DNA from: Paludibacteraceae bacterium
GTDB lineage: Bacteria > Bacteroidota > Bacteroidia > Bacteroidales > Paludibacteraceae
Direction of reading: 5' to 3'
DNA length: 39,873 nt
NCBI GenBank assembly: GCA_905233375.1
Contig: CAJOEJ010000010.1
Span: 16,952-56,824, forward strand
Shown here: piece after piece, positions 1 to 11,300 of the stretch
Layout: each line of letters opens with the position of its first letter
Position numbering within the stretch: position 1 is the first letter of the stretch
The notes under the pieces: generated by a model
Database searches by the model: none
What the model was told of the DNA's origin: nothing
Seen by the model: the letters and a program-made list of their open reading frames with translations, nothing else
Made by a program: the position numbers and the translations under genes

Positions 1-93
1 AGCAGCGGTCAGAGTCGTTTTTCCGTGGTCAACGTGACCGATGGTACCGATGTTAACGTGCGGTTTCGAACGGTCAAATTTTTCTTTTGCCAT
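1..93 (-). CDS. tuf: Elongation factor Tu, N-terminal fragment (cut by window edge)
   Basis: The first 31 codons are visible, reading [14 protein letters not shown] and then [14 protein letters not shown]. This is the EF-Tu N-terminus with its G1 P-loop (GHVDHGKT). EF-Tu is the GTPase that brings aminoacyl-tRNA to the ribosome. The start is the ATG at 91-93; the rest lies left of the window. It is the last visible gene of a tRNA-tuf transcription unit on this strand, in the order Thr, Tyr, Gly, Thr, tuf, which is a widespread bacterial arrangement. The leader before it carries a hairpin at 190-231 and an 18-bp palindrome at 108-125. Confidence 0.97.
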   Translation of the reverse strand, partial: MAKEKFDRSKPHVNIGTIGHVDHGKTTLTAA

Positions 94-107
94 AGTAATA
101 ATTTGAT

Positions 108-125
108 TTTAATAACGTTATTAAA
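108..125. repeat. 18-bp perfect palindrome in the tuf leader
   Basis: The sequence TTTAATAACGTTATTAAA is its own reverse complement. It ends about 14 bp upstream of the tuf start codon, so it lies in the 5' leader of the mRNA. It could be a protein-binding site or an AU-only hairpin; the sequence alone does not decide. Confidence 0.6.
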
Positions 126-189
126 CAATAAATTGTTTTGTTTCTGATTTGCTTTTGTTTGTTAGCATTCGACTTTCGTCATTTTACTT

Positions 190-231
190 AAAAAAGGCCG
201 GTCAACGTTTGACCACTGACCAACCTTTTTT
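190..231 (-). terminator. Terminator- or attenuator-like hairpin between tRNA-Thr and tuf
   Basis: Outer arms AAAAAAGG and CCTTTTTT enclose an inner stem of GGTCAA and TTGACC. On the minus strand the structure ends in a T-run, as an intrinsic terminator would. It lies between the last tRNA and tuf, so it may give partial termination or mark an RNA-processing point that separates tRNAs from tuf mRNA. A small CGCAC-GAAA-GTGCG hairpin (238-251) lies between it and the tRNA. Confidence 0.6.
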
Positions 232-256
232 AGAGTTCGCACTTTCGTGCGATCCG

Positions 257-328
<72 letters not shown>

Positions 329-363
329 ATTTCCTTTTATTAAGGAGAGGAAGGTCTCTCTGG

Positions 364-436
364 AGCGGAAAACGGGACTCAAACCCGCGACCCCCAGCTT
401 GGAAGGCTAGTGCTCTATCGACTGAGCTATTTCCGC
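364..436 (-). tRNA. tRNA-Gly (TCC)
   Basis: A 73-nt cloverleaf with acceptor arms GCGGAAA and TTTCCGC. Anticodon stem CTAGC/GCTGG (one G-T pair) and loop CTTCCAA give anticodon TCC (Gly). Third gene of the tRNA operon. Confidence 0.96.
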
Positions 437-528
437 AACTGCCCCTACTGGGGATTCGCCTTTTTGCGCCATACGAGCATTACACAAGCGCGGGGCGCGC
501 AGTCGTGCGAATATTAGCGCAAGCGGTG

Positions 529-610
529 TGGGTGCGGATGGATTCGAACCACCGAAGTCGAAGACAGCAGATTTACAGTCTGCCCCATTTGGCCACTCTG
601 GAACACACCC
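529..610 (-). tRNA. tRNA-Tyr (GTA)
   Basis: An 82-nt tRNA with the long variable arm expected of bacterial tRNA-Tyr. Acceptor arms are GGGTGTG and CGCACCC (one T-G pair). Anticodon stem GCAGA/TCTGC and loop CTGTAAA give GTA. Second gene of the operon. Confidence 0.96.
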
Positions 611-628
611 AATTTCAAAGATCTTTTG

Positions 629-701
629 AGCCTCTAGTCGGACTCGAACCAACGACCGCTGGATTACAAATCTAGTGCTCTACCAACTGAGCTATAGAGG
701 C
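629..701 (-). tRNA. tRNA-Thr (TGT)
   Basis: A 73-nt cloverleaf with acceptor arms GCCTCTA and TAGAGGC. Loop TTTGTAA gives anticodon TGT (Thr). It is the first gene of the operon, about 55 bp downstream of its promoter. The anticodon stem reads CTAGA against TCCAG, so position 29-41 is an A-C mismatch. Confidence 0.95.
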
Positions 702-756
702 GGCGTTTTCTATCGAGCGAAGAGCCTCATCGAGACACTTCCGACGAAAAAGCGTG

Positions 757-788
757 CAAAGGTACTGCTTTTTTTTGAATTGACCAAA
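757..788 (-). promoter_or_regulatory. Bacteroidota sigma-A promoter for the tRNA-tuf operon
   Basis: On the minus strand TTTG (785-788), a 20-nt spacer and TACCTTTG (757-764) match the Bacteroidota housekeeping promoter TTTG / TAnnTTTG. The -7 box is extended to GCAGTACCTTTGCAC, the same form seen at the other tRNA promoters here. It lies directly upstream of tRNA-Thr(TGT). Confidence 0.85.
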
Positions 789-831
789 TTTTTTAGCAAA
801 AAAATGCAAAAAAAATGCACTTTTGCTTGTT

Positions 832-1761
832 TTACTTGTCAGGATCGTCCTTTTTTGCCCTTGGATGGGTCTCCATATAGACTCTTTTTATCTGTTCGAA
901 GGTGGTATGCGTATATACCTGGGTCGTGCTCAGCGAGGCGTGTCCCAACAGTTCCTGTATAGTACGTATATCCGCTCCGTTGTCCAGCATGGTGGTGGCA
1001 AAAGTATGTCTGAGCACGTGGGGCGAATGTTTCTTGAGCGTACTCACCTCCCCCATACGCGTGCGCACGATAATATATAAGGAGTATTTGGTCAAAGGCT
1101 TGACTTCCCCGTTCCGGGCTTTCTGCACGAAAAACAGTTTCGCACTTCCGGCATTCCGGTATTCGGGCAGTTCGGCATCCCGTGCCTCCATATAATCCTT
1201 TATCTGCCGGATCAGTTTCTCGCCGATGGGTACCATCCGCTCCTTGCGTCGTTTCCCGAAGATACGCACCTGTCCCTGCTGCAGGTCCCAGTCGTCATCC
1301 TTCAGACCTAACAGCTCCGCCTGACGCATTCCGGTCTGGTAGAGCACCTCGATGATGAGGCAGTCACGGATGGATTCGAAATCCTCCGCCCATGCATCCT
1401 GCCCGGTCACCGTTTGCATCTCGGCGGGACGGAAAAAGACGGGCAGCGGTTTGTCCGCTTTGGGAGGAACGATTCGGGCGGTTATGTCTTTCGGCACTTT
1501 TTTCAGGCGCAGGAGATATTTGTAGAAACTGCGTAATGCCGACAAGCGGCGTTTGACCGACCGCGGGGACTGTTTCTGCTCCTCCACCATGTACAACATC
1601 CACCCTTTCACATCCGACTCGTCCAAGTTGTCCGGATCAAACTCCTCCGGTTCCCAGCCGAGGAAACGGCAAAAGTCCCGCAAGTCATCGCGGTACGCCT
1701 CCACGGTGCGCCGGGAGTACTTGCGCTCGACGGCAATATAATCGAGGAAATGTTGAATCAT
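832..1761 (-). CDS. Tyrosine recombinase, XerC/XerD type
   Basis: A 309-residue tyrosine recombinase of Xer length. Residues 1-85 form the SAM-like N-terminal core-binding domain and residues about 105-295 the catalytic domain. The catalytic set is visible: R146 (TGMRQAEL), K170, H248 and R251 (HVLRHTF), H274 (LLGHAS) and the nucleophile Y283 (TQVYTH). Xer enzymes resolve chromosome dimers at dif with FtsK. No phage or element genes adjoin it, so a housekeeping role is more likely than an element integrase. It lies upstream of the tRNA-tuf operon, as a Xer-like gene does in Bacteroides as I recall. Its own promoter is at 1796-1827. Which of XerC or XerD it is cannot be told from this window. 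Confidence 0.92.
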   Translation of the reverse strand: MIQHFLDYIAVERKYSRRTVEAYRDDLRDFCRFLGWEPEEFDPDNLDESDVKGWMLYMVEEQKQSPRSVKRRLSALRSFYKYLLRLKKVPKDITARIVPPKADKPLPVFFRPAEMQTVTGQDAWAEDFESIRDCLIIEVLYQTGMRQAELLGLKDDDWDLQQGQVRIFGKRRKERMVPIGEKLIRQIKDYMEARDAELPEYRNAGSAKLFFVQKARNGEVKPLTKYSLYIIVRTRMGEVSTLKKHSPHVLRHTFATTMLDNGADIRTIQELLGHASLSTTQVYTHTTFEQIKRVYMETHPRAKKDDPDK

Positions 1762-1795
1762 AGCGGTTGTTTAAGCGTTTTTTGCAATTCCGGCA

Positions 1796-1827
1796 CAAAG
1801 GTACAAATTTTTTGCGACATACACAAA
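1796..1827 (-). promoter_or_regulatory. Promoter of the Xer recombinase gene
   Basis: Minus-strand TTTG (1824-1827), a 20-nt spacer and TACCTTTG (1796-1803). The -7 box is about 35 bp upstream of the ATG, giving a short leader. Confidence 0.8.
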
Positions 1828-1913
1828 TTTTTGTGCATTTTGATGCCTTTGCACGAAAAATAATGCGAATTTAGACCAAATATGCATTTTTTTTGATTTT
1901 TCCTGTGAAAAAA

Positions 1914-1945
1914 TTTGCACATATCAAAAAAAAGCAGTACCTTTG
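1914..1945 (+). promoter_or_regulatory. Promoter of tRNA-Arg
   Basis: TTTG (1914-1917), a 20-nt spacer and TACCTTTG (1938-1945), again with the GCAGTACCTTTGCAC form. The tRNA begins 21 bp after the -7 box. The promoter and its upstream AT-rich stretch are nearly repeated at 12250-12281 in front of the Gly-Leu-Leu operon. Confidence 0.88.
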
Positions 1946-1966
1946 CACCCGCTTTTAAAAGTTAGG

Positions 1967-2040
1967 GGTCCATTAGCTCAACTGAATAGAGTACCACACT
2001 ACGGATGTGGGGGTTGCAGGTTTGAATCCTGCATGGATCA
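1967..2040 (+). tRNA. tRNA-Arg (ACG)
   Basis: A 74-nt cloverleaf with acceptor arms GGTCCAT and ATGGATC (one G-T pair) and discriminator A. Anticodon stem CCACA/TGTGG and loop CTACGGA give ACG (Arg; A34 is usually edited to inosine by TadA). It is a single-gene unit with its own promoter and terminator. Confidence 0.96.
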
Positions 2041-2042
2041 CG

Positions 2043-2077
2043 AAAATGCGTTTGAGAATTTACTCAAGCGCATTTTT
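2043..2077 (+). terminator. Intrinsic terminator of tRNA-Arg
   Basis: Arms AAAATGCGTTTGAG and CTCAAGCGCATTTT pair around a 6-nt loop and run into T residues. It begins 2 bp after the tRNA 3' end. Confidence 0.85.
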
Positions 2078-2099
2078 CTTTGTAAAGAGACAACTTGTG

Positions 2100-2270
2100 A
2101 CCGAGACATTTCCGAGACATTGTCGGGATGTTCACAAGACGTTCTAAGGACGTTCTCAGGACATGGTTCCGTGATGATCCCGTCTCACTCTCGGTTGACC
2201 GTCGGGTTGATCTCGTCTTACCCTCGTCTCGCTCTCGTCTTGATCAGGTCTTAATCCGGACATATTCCGG
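2100..2270. repeat. Gene-free GTC/CTCG-rich low-complexity tract
   Basis: No plausible gene was found. The stretch is made of short variants of GTCTCG, CTCGTCTT, GAGACA and GGACGTTCT. The exact 11-mer GACCGTCGGGT (2197-2207) recurs at 33692-33702 in a second tract of the same flavour. A small CCGGA/TCCGG inverted repeat lies near its right end (2256-2270). It may be a decayed dispersed repeat. Confidence 0.5.
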
Positions 2271-2272
2271 TA

Positions 2273-2313
2273 CTACTCACAACGCCACCCGTGGAGGATG
2301 GCGTTGTGAGTAG
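2273..2313 (-). terminator. Strong hairpin downstream of the 3198-residue protein gene
   Basis: Arms CTACTCACAACGCCA (from 2273) and TGGCGTTGTGAGTAG (to 2313) pair perfectly over 15 bp around an 11-nt centre. It lies about 44 bp past the stop codon of the giant gene. There is no T-run on either side, so it may be an mRNA 3'-end stabiliser or part of a repeat element rather than a classical terminator. Confidence 0.55.
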
Positions 2314-2356
2314 CATGTAACGGGATTGCAAGAATACACGCGTATACGTCCTGTTA

Positions 2357-5300
2357 TCATGGAAGGGCGATCAGCTTGCCGCTTGCAATCTTCACTTTCT
2401 CATCGGCGAAGAAGACATAGAAGTAGGTTCTGCCCGGCAGGATATCGACGAGCAAGCCCGAACTGGTATCCGTGATATTGTTGAGCTTGTCGCAGTTGTC
2501 TATGTCTTTATACACCTCCGTATTGTTGGGGTCAGCAACCGGAATACGGTTGGTATAGAGCAATCTGCCGTTCTGGTCAAAGAGCACGAAGCTGACACCC
2601 TGGCGAATCGTGCCGACGAAGATCTGCATTGCCCCGGGTACACGCTTGAGGATGACATCATTCCCCGTTGCGGTCTTGCCCGGATCCACCTGCGTGTAGG
2701 CGAAATGGATATAATAGCGTTTCTCCGATCCGTCCGCCGCAGTACAGATGATCATGCAGGTGTCCCCGGCCGCAGCATCGCGCTTGGTCCAGTCGGCATT
2801 CTCTGAACGCGGTTCGGCATCCACGGTAGGAGCTACTCCACCCGGCAACAGATAATAGGTGTAGAAGGTCACGTCCGGATCAAAGTCGGGGATGAGTTCG
2901 CCGTCCAGCAGGATGGCTTTGAGGGCACAGTCATTGTCCTTGCCGATGGTCTGACGGATTGTATAGGTCTGCTCCGTCTCTCCGTCCTGCGCCACGACAG
3001 TAAGGATAATGACTCCGTCGGTGTTCACGATCAAGTTCACCTCCGCCAGCTCGTCGCTGAGGACATAAGCGATATCTTCCGCCGTAAAGAAGTCCGTCGT
3101 ATCGGAGCCGAAGGGATGCACATAGACGTACTCGTTCTGCATGGCGTTGAACCCTTCCATCGGCTTGCCGCGCAGCGAGATACTCTTGATGAAGGCGTCG
3201 TTGTTTTTCGCAAAGCGGAACGTAATCGTATATTCCTCCTTATCCACTCCGTTCGGCGCCGTTACCGGAATAGTAATCCTGATGTCTCCGGAAGCCTCTA
3301 TCGTATCGCGCTGGAAGGTCGCGGGCACATACTGCAGGCTATCCGCCTTCACAAAGGTAATCGCCGGTATCGTGTCTTCGCCGTATCCCAGTTTGACCCA
3401 ATAGTCATACTCGGAAGAGACGAAGCTGTAGAGGAATTCGGGGTGTCCCTCGAGACGGATACTCTGGAGCTGGGTCTCGTCCGACAACTGACGGGTGAAG
3501 ATGAGGGTGTAGGTCATCTGCGTTGCGTCCTCTGCAAACACATCGATCACCACCGAGTCTCCGTGAATGGAGATGTCGTAGGTCTGCGCGTCCTCTTTCT
3601 TAACGACCGTGACCGCGGGCAGAGATGCACGCGAATCCAGATCGAGACGGTAGATCTGTTTCTGGGAATCAAAGCCGCTCATGGGTTTGCCGCCCAGCAT
3701 GATCATGTTCAGACTTGCGTCCGAAGAGGTCTCCACGAGGTAGTGGATCGTATAGAACCGCATAGCGCCCGAAGGAGCCGTTACCGAGACGATGGTCTTG
3801 TATCCGAGCGACTTGGTGGTCAGGGTGTCGGGAGCCTGCGAGATCATGACGGTCTGCAAGGTGTCAGCCGCGAGGTATTCAATGGTCGGGAGCGCGCCGT
3901 TCAGTTCGTTCGCATAAGCGGCGGACAGAACCACGCTATACTCATCCTGACGCGGGCTGAAGCCATCCAACGGACGGGTGTCCATGTAAATCATCTGCAG
4001 CGTGTCGGCACTCGATTTCTCTATCGTGTAGTCGAACATATAGGTCTTGCTCTTACCGCTCTCCGCCTTGACGTGAATCCGGCGCTTGAGGTTGTTGGGT
4101 TCATCCACGACGGTATCGAGCGTGATGGTCTGCCATTCATCCACCTCCGCCCAGCTCAGTTCGGGGAACGCCATCGTTCCTACCGGCAGGGAGATGTTGT
4201 AGAAGTCCTCTCCCGGGGTGAAGGTACGTACCACATTGTCCTTCACATAACGCAGCGTGTCTCCGTCGGCATATACCATCAGGAGGCTGTCGGCGTCGGA
4301 GCGCGTGAAGTGGAAGACCACCATGTAGTTGTTCGGACGCGTCTCGCTGTCCTCCGCCTGAACGGTAATGCTTGCCTGCAACTTATCGGTATCATATACC
4401 GTCTCGGCAACGCTCTGTCCCGACTCGCTCTTCTGTCCGGCTACCTCCGGCAACGAATGCACACCTACGGGCAGGTTGACTTCGTAGTAGTAATAACCCG
4501 GCGTAAAGCCCTGGAGCGAATCGCCGTCAATGAAGATCATGCTCAGGTCGGCATTCTTAGATTTGGGCACCGCGAAGTTGAGCGTGTAGTCATTGAGCGT
4601 GTGGTCGATCGCCTCAACGGTTATCTTGATGACCATTCCGTTCTTGGTGATGCTCACCTGCTGACCGTCCATCTTCAATTTTGCACTCACCTCGGGCAGT
4701 ACGGTCGTTCCAGCCGGCAGGTTGATATCATAACTATGCTGCATGGGTTCGAATTTGAGCGCTGAGTTCAGAGCACGCTGGAAGTCCACGAACTCCACCA
4801 TCTGTCCGTCCTGCTCCAGCAGGATATTGGCTAAGGTCGCATCGCTCGATTGCAGCTGAACGAAGATCGTCACGTTGTAGTCCGACACGGTGGTACCATC
4901 CTGCGCCGTTACGCGGAGCGTGCGGTTATTGCCGTCCGTGATCACTTCCACCGTCTGGAAGCGGTCATCCGACGCATACTGCACGTCTATTTCGCTCGTG
5001 TTCAGTTCGAGGGAATAGTAGTGACGTCCCGGTTCGAACTCCTCGAGCGCCTTGCCGTTGATCATGATTCCCGTGAGGTCGGCGCAATGACTCGGCTCCG
5101 AGAGGATAGTCACGCTGTACACCTGCTCCGCCCCCTTCTCGCTGGTGACGGTGATCAAAGTCGGATCCAGTTCGCCGATTCCTCCGTTCTCCATAACGAT
5201 CTTCTGTCCGGGATGTCCCGCCAGATAGGTAATGGACGGCATTACTTGCTCCGCCGTCTTGACAGCGGGAGCCGGCAGGGTCACCGTATAAGAGGAGACA

Positions 5301-8300
5301 GCCGGGCTGAAGTTCGGGATGGGTTCGCCGTCGATGAGGATAGCCGAAAGGGTCTTGTCCTCGCTCTTGGGCAGGTCCACACGCATCTTATACTCCTTCT
5401 TGTCCACGCCGTTCTCCGCCGTAACGGTAATGTGATACGTCACGCCGTTATTCTCATAAACGGGATTTACGTCTATCGTCTGAACCGCCTCCGCCGCAAC
5501 GGGCTGGATATAGATGCTATCCGCCGCATAGATCGGATCGGAGGTGTAGTCCTCGCGCGAAGCGGCGAACTCGCTATAATCGACCCCGTCAATGAGGATG
5601 GCGCCGAGCAGCGTATTCGCCGACGGAGTAGTCGGATAAGTCCATGAATAGGTATGCAGAGTATTTTTGCTGTCGAACACCTTCCATTCCATTTTCTCGG
5701 GACGCTGGATGAAGACTACCGAGTCCTGCTCGAACTGACACGTGAACAGGAGCGTATCCTTGGCGTCCATGCGCGCCTTGACGCAAGCGTCCGCCTCCAT
5801 ACCCAGTTCCTGCATTGGAGTGCCGTTGAGTTCGAACTGGGAGATCATACCGGACGTGTTGACGATCGGGTCGAGACGGCGGACGGTGTAGGTCTGACGG
5901 GTCTTGCCGTCCTCCGCCGTAACGGTCAGAGTAGCGCTGTCCGTTGTATATTCAAGGTCCACGAGTTGGTACAGACCGCTCTTCTTCTCATACTCGATCT
6001 CCGGCAGTTTGTCCAGACGTACCGAATAGATGAAGTTGGTCGCATCCACCGTCTTGATACTGTCGCAGGTGAAAGACTCCAGTAATGCATCGCTGCTCTT
6101 CATCTCGCGGAAGATATACACGGTATTCTTGCTGGTTCCGTTCTCTGCGGTCACTTTGACGGTCACTTTTCTGTTGTTCTTTGCCACCTCAAACCGTTGA
6201 TGCGGGCTTTCCGGCTCAATGGTGAAGTCCGGCAGTGCCTGAGTGCCATATGGCAGGTTGATATAGGTCGTGTCCCCCTGCTCCGTGGTCGGATAGCCTC
6301 CGAACGTAGCCGTATAATCGAGCGAGGTCACCGGCGCGCGCTTGAGCACAACGGTATAAATGGTACTGTCCGGTATCTCGGCGTGCGCGTTCTCACCGTA
6401 GTTGACCACTTTCGCTTTCAGTTCGCCATTCACCCACTCGCCATTATTGAGCCATTCAATGGTCTGCGTCTGGTCGTGTACCGCGCCGGAGAACTTCATA
6501 TCCGGGATAGCTGTGATGATCTCATTGGGTCCCAGCGTATAGGTAAAGACGTTGTCACTCGGGGTGATATCCTTACCGTTAATCGTCGCTTTGGTCAACG
6601 CCGAGTTGTACACGAAGCGGACATTACGGATTTGGAGATCGCTACTCTTCGATTCTGAGCCGTTATAAATAGTGATACTGCTACCGCTTATTTCGCTCGA
6701 GCAAAGCAGAATATTCAATTTCTTTACTGTGAAATCATACGAAAGCGCTTGAGTCATTGTTGACCATTCTCCCAAATTACTATAGGAACCGGTCATTGTA
6801 TGCGTTATCTTAGTGTTATCATCCGTTCCCAGCGCAATCCATGCATTGAATTTCGAGATACCATAAGACATTATCGGGAGATAGTCAAATTTGAACTCTT
6901 CAGGCGTGTTTCGGAATGTTAAACCAACTGTCAAGTCATTTGTAAACGATACTTTTGTACCTCCACCAATTTTCACACCATCAGGCAAACTCAGAGAGCC
7001 CAATGTCATAGCTCCCGGCAAGGAGCTGTTAAGCGCACCGCCACGAATGGTTGCCAAGATTAATTCTTTGTCGCTAATACGCGTAACCTCCTTACCAGTA
7101 TAATACGTAAAGGTAGATACGACCGGCTCATAGATAATCCCGGCAAACAAGTCTGCAGGAACTGTCCAACCATGTGGGCGATACCCCGTTGACGGCTTAG
7201 TTCCTTCTACTGAAATCTTGCCCGTCAAATTTGATCTATAGAACGTTACGTTGTCTTTTGTTTTCTCCCAACTAAACGTGAACGGTGCCTCGTCTTCGTT
7301 GTAGAACCAGCAAACGCTGTATGTCTCGCCGCCTGTTACGGTCAGCGTAATCTGCTTGTTCTTGGTGTCCAGATCGGAGTTCGTTACCGTTGCACCTCCG
7401 AAAGCAGTGCCTACGAAATCGGTCTTCTCCGGCTGGACGGTCACGTTCACGATATAGTTATACACATCCGGGTTGAAGTTCTTGACCGTTGTTCCCAGGA
7501 AGGTAAGGTCTTTGAGTTTGCCGACCGTATCCGCTTCCATCTCGGGAATGATGTTGTACGTCACATCATCTTCGCCCTCGCGGTTCGCAACAGCCACCAG
7601 TTTGGCGCCACGACGGACACCGCCGTTGTACAAGAGCACAGCCTGCTCGGCATAGTTCTTTTCGTATCCGGTTATCTCGAACGACTTGGTACCGTACGGA
7701 ACGGTCACTTTGTTGTCGCCCGCTTTCGGGGTGCTGACAGAATCGGTTACCGTATTGCTGTCTTTGTCCACATAACTGTAATGAATCTTTTTGATGACGT
7801 TAGCGCCCTCCGGCACGGCTACGTTATAACGGATGGAATAGGTCCGCGTCGCCTCGCCGCTCTCGCTGGTCACCGTAATCTTGGTAACGCCGGTGATGGG
7901 TGCTTCCTCATAGTGGATGAGCTGCCCCTCTTCCGCCTTGGTATAGGTTACGATATAGGGTTCGAACGTACCGAACGGCACATCATCGTACGTGAAATTC
8001 ATCGTGTTCACATCCTTCGCCTCACCGTTGATGGTCAGACTACCTAACTTGGTGTTGTGCGATTTCGTCACGGGGAAGGCGATCGTGTATTCCGTCTCCG
8101 TACTGTCCTGCGCCATTACATGGATACGGACGGTATCGTTCGGACGGCACATATAGGTAGTGATGGTCTGGTTATCGAGCTGACCGACGGGGAAGACGTT
8201 CGGCACTACCGTCGTTCCCTGCGGCAGGGTGACGGTATAATCATGCTCGTCCGGCTCGAAGCCTGCGAGTTTCTTTCCGCCGACGAGGATGGTTTTGAGC

Positions 8301-11300
8301 AAGGCGTTGCCGCTCTTGTTACGCGTGTACGCGATTATATAGGTGTTGGTAGCACCGCTCTCCGCCACAACTACAACCCGCTGCTCCGTCTCACTGACGG
8401 TATAGCTCATTACTCGCTGCCCCGCCTTGGCGGTAACGCGGATGTCCGGCATGTCGGCACCCTTGTCCAACAGGAACGGACCGTAGTTATTCTGAGTAGC
8501 GACAAAATCAAGGTGCTGGCCACCCGGCAGGGTCACCAACTCGATATTCTCCAGCGTCGCATCGCTGTTCTTGACTACCGAATAGGTTACCGTGTAGTCG
8601 GTAGCGTCACCTGTCTCAGCCACCACGTGGAATTTCCATGTTCCTTCGCTGACCTGACCAAACGTCACCATCTGCGACGCATCGCCCTTCACATAGCCGA
8701 GCTCCGGATAAGCAACACCCGAAGTCCAGGTGAAGGTATAATCCTTGACGCCCGGAGCAAAACCGTTTATCTCCACACCGTCCGCCGTGATAGAAGCCAG
8801 TTCGGTCCGGCTGACGAGGGTACGGGTGAAGGCGATATAATAGGAAGCCGAGGCGCCCAAGGTATCGCTCACATGCAGCCAGCACGTATCCGCCACCCAC
8901 ATCGTCACCAGTTTCTGCGACGGGTCGGAAGCCACGCCTTCTACCAACGGGTGCGTTGTCGTGAACGTTGCCTCATAATGATCCAGCGTAGGCAGGAATC
9001 CTGCTATTCCCACACCGTCAATGCGGATATCCGCCAACTGCACACTTGCCGCAGGAACCGGCGAGAACGTGATTATATAGGTATTCGACGCCCCCATCTC
9101 GGGAGTCACCAGAATCTTTGCGTCTCCGGATTTCACCGGCGAAGTGATCGTCACCTGCTGACCCGGCGCCTTGTCCACCGTAATAAGCGGACAGGTGGAG
9201 CTTGCCAGCATGACATTGTAACGCGTCGTCTGCGGATCAAAGTCCTCCAGCGCCACGCCGTCCAGATAAATCATCTCCAGGAACGCATTCTCGGAGAGCT
9301 GGATCCTGAAGAAGATCTTATACTCGCGTTTGGCTCCGCTCTGGGCGGTGACGGTCACGATCTGTACCGTATCCTCGAGCACGCTCAGTACGCGCTGCGT
9401 CTCCTCCGCTTTCGTATAGGAAACGGCAGGAATCGTGCTCACGCCCTCCGGCAGGGTCACATGGTATTCCGTCACCTCCGGATCAAACCCGATCGAATAG
9501 CCCTCCACACGCAGATCCGCCAAGGCGGTGTTGCTGGAGGTAGCCACGGAGAAATGGATTATATACGAACGGCTGGCTCCGCTCTGGGGACGCACCGTGA
9601 TACGGTAGTCGCCATGAATACCGCCCGAACGGGTGGTAACGGTCTGGAACTGCTCGTCCTGCTTTTCAAACGTCACCTCCGGCAGTTCCGTCGTACCCTG
9701 GGGCAGGTTCACCCAATACTCATTGACCTCGGGATCGAAGCCTTCCAGCTCCACACCGTCCAGTTTGATGGACTTGAGCGTATTGTCCGTATAGGCATCT
9801 ACGGAGAAAGCGATCAGGTAAATGGTCGTATTGCCGTTCCCTGCCGTCACGGTGATACGTGTCGTACCGTTCACCGTTCCTTTGTTAATGGTGATCGTCT
9901 GGAACTCGTCATGCGGAACCGCCGCTATCTCGGGAACCTCCGTCGAACCGATAGGTAACTTATACGCATAACTGGTCACCTCCGGACGGAAGCCCTCCAA
10001 CGGTACACCGCCGATGGTGATACCGTTCAGCGTGGATATCTCCGATTTCTCGGTGGAGAACACGAGTTTGTACACCGACTGGTCCCCGTTACCGGCGGTG
10101 ACGGTGATACGCGTCATTCCGTCAATACCGCCTTCCGAGATGCTCACCTGCTGGTACTCGTCTCCCTCCGTATAAGTGATCTGGGGCAGCGAGGTGGTAC
10201 CTAACGGCAAACGTACGTAATACGTCAGGTTCGTCGGCACGAAGTTGGACAGCGTCACGCCGTCGAGCCGGATCGCATTCAGATAGGTATAGGAGGAAGC
10301 CTCCAACTTGAAGGTCAGTTTGTACGTCTTGGCGTTCTGGTTACCCGGCGTAGTCACCTTGATCAATGCCTGTCCGCCGTTCAGGTTCTCCAAAGCGGGT
10401 TTTGTCACTACAATCGTCTGCTCGCCTTCGGGATATGCGGAGACCGCCTCTATCTCCGGCACTGCCGCCGTGCCTACCGGCAACGACACTTTATAGTTCG
10501 ACTGAGACGGTGTGAAACCCGGAACCGATTTTCCGTTCACCTTGATATCTTTCAGGGTGTTGTCCGCCAGCAGAGCGACTTTGAACGTCAGGGTATAGGT
10601 TGCCCTCGTCGTGCTGTCAGCCGCCGTTACCACGACCGTTGCAGTGCCCGTCGTGGACGTAGCCTGGGTGATGGACACCTGCTGCTTGTCCTCCTGCTTG
10701 TCCACCGTAACTATCGGCGCGGAGGTCGATCCGTACGGCAACTCGACGTTGTAGTTGTACTTCGATGCGCTGAAACCCGGGATAGCCGTCGTGTCCGTTC
10801 CATAGACATACGAGATACCCGCCAACTTGGCATTGGTACTCGCTGCGCGCTGGAACTGGATACGGTAAACCGTTGTGGACTTGCCGTCCTCCGAACGGAC
10901 TGTGATGGTCGTCGGCACGTTTTCCAGGTTACCCTTTACGACCGTGATCTCGCTTCCCGACAACTTACGTCCGGGGAAAGTCACCGTCTTACCCCGCGCA
11001 TTCGTCAGCGTTCCTACACCGCGATAGGCGGTCACGTCCGGCAACTCCGTCGCCGTCTCGCCCAACGAATAGACCTGCACGTCCGTGCTGTTCGGATCAA
11101 AACCTTTCCACACTTTGTCTCCGACCTCCAGCTTGTCAATTTTGGACGAATAAATGAGCTCCACATCATCCACATACAGCGAGTTCCCCACGTACAAACC
11201 GTCGTTTGCACGGAAATTGGGATAGTTGGACGCCGAGAAAAGCATGTTGCATTTCTTGGGCGCATTGTCGTTCATGTAATAAATAGGCACGCGGATGTTG

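Noticed and set aside
832..1761. Integrase of a mobile element near tRNA genes
   Set aside because: Xer length and the tuf-tRNA context fit a housekeeping recombinase. No att-like duplication of a tRNA end and no element genes were seen.
3116..4765. Long open frames on the plus strand inside the giant gene (also 4850-5647 and 8057-9958)
   Set aside because: They are antisense to a gene with clear protein repeats, have Arg/His-rich composition, no signal or known motif, and no promoter. They are by-products of codon bias on the other strand.
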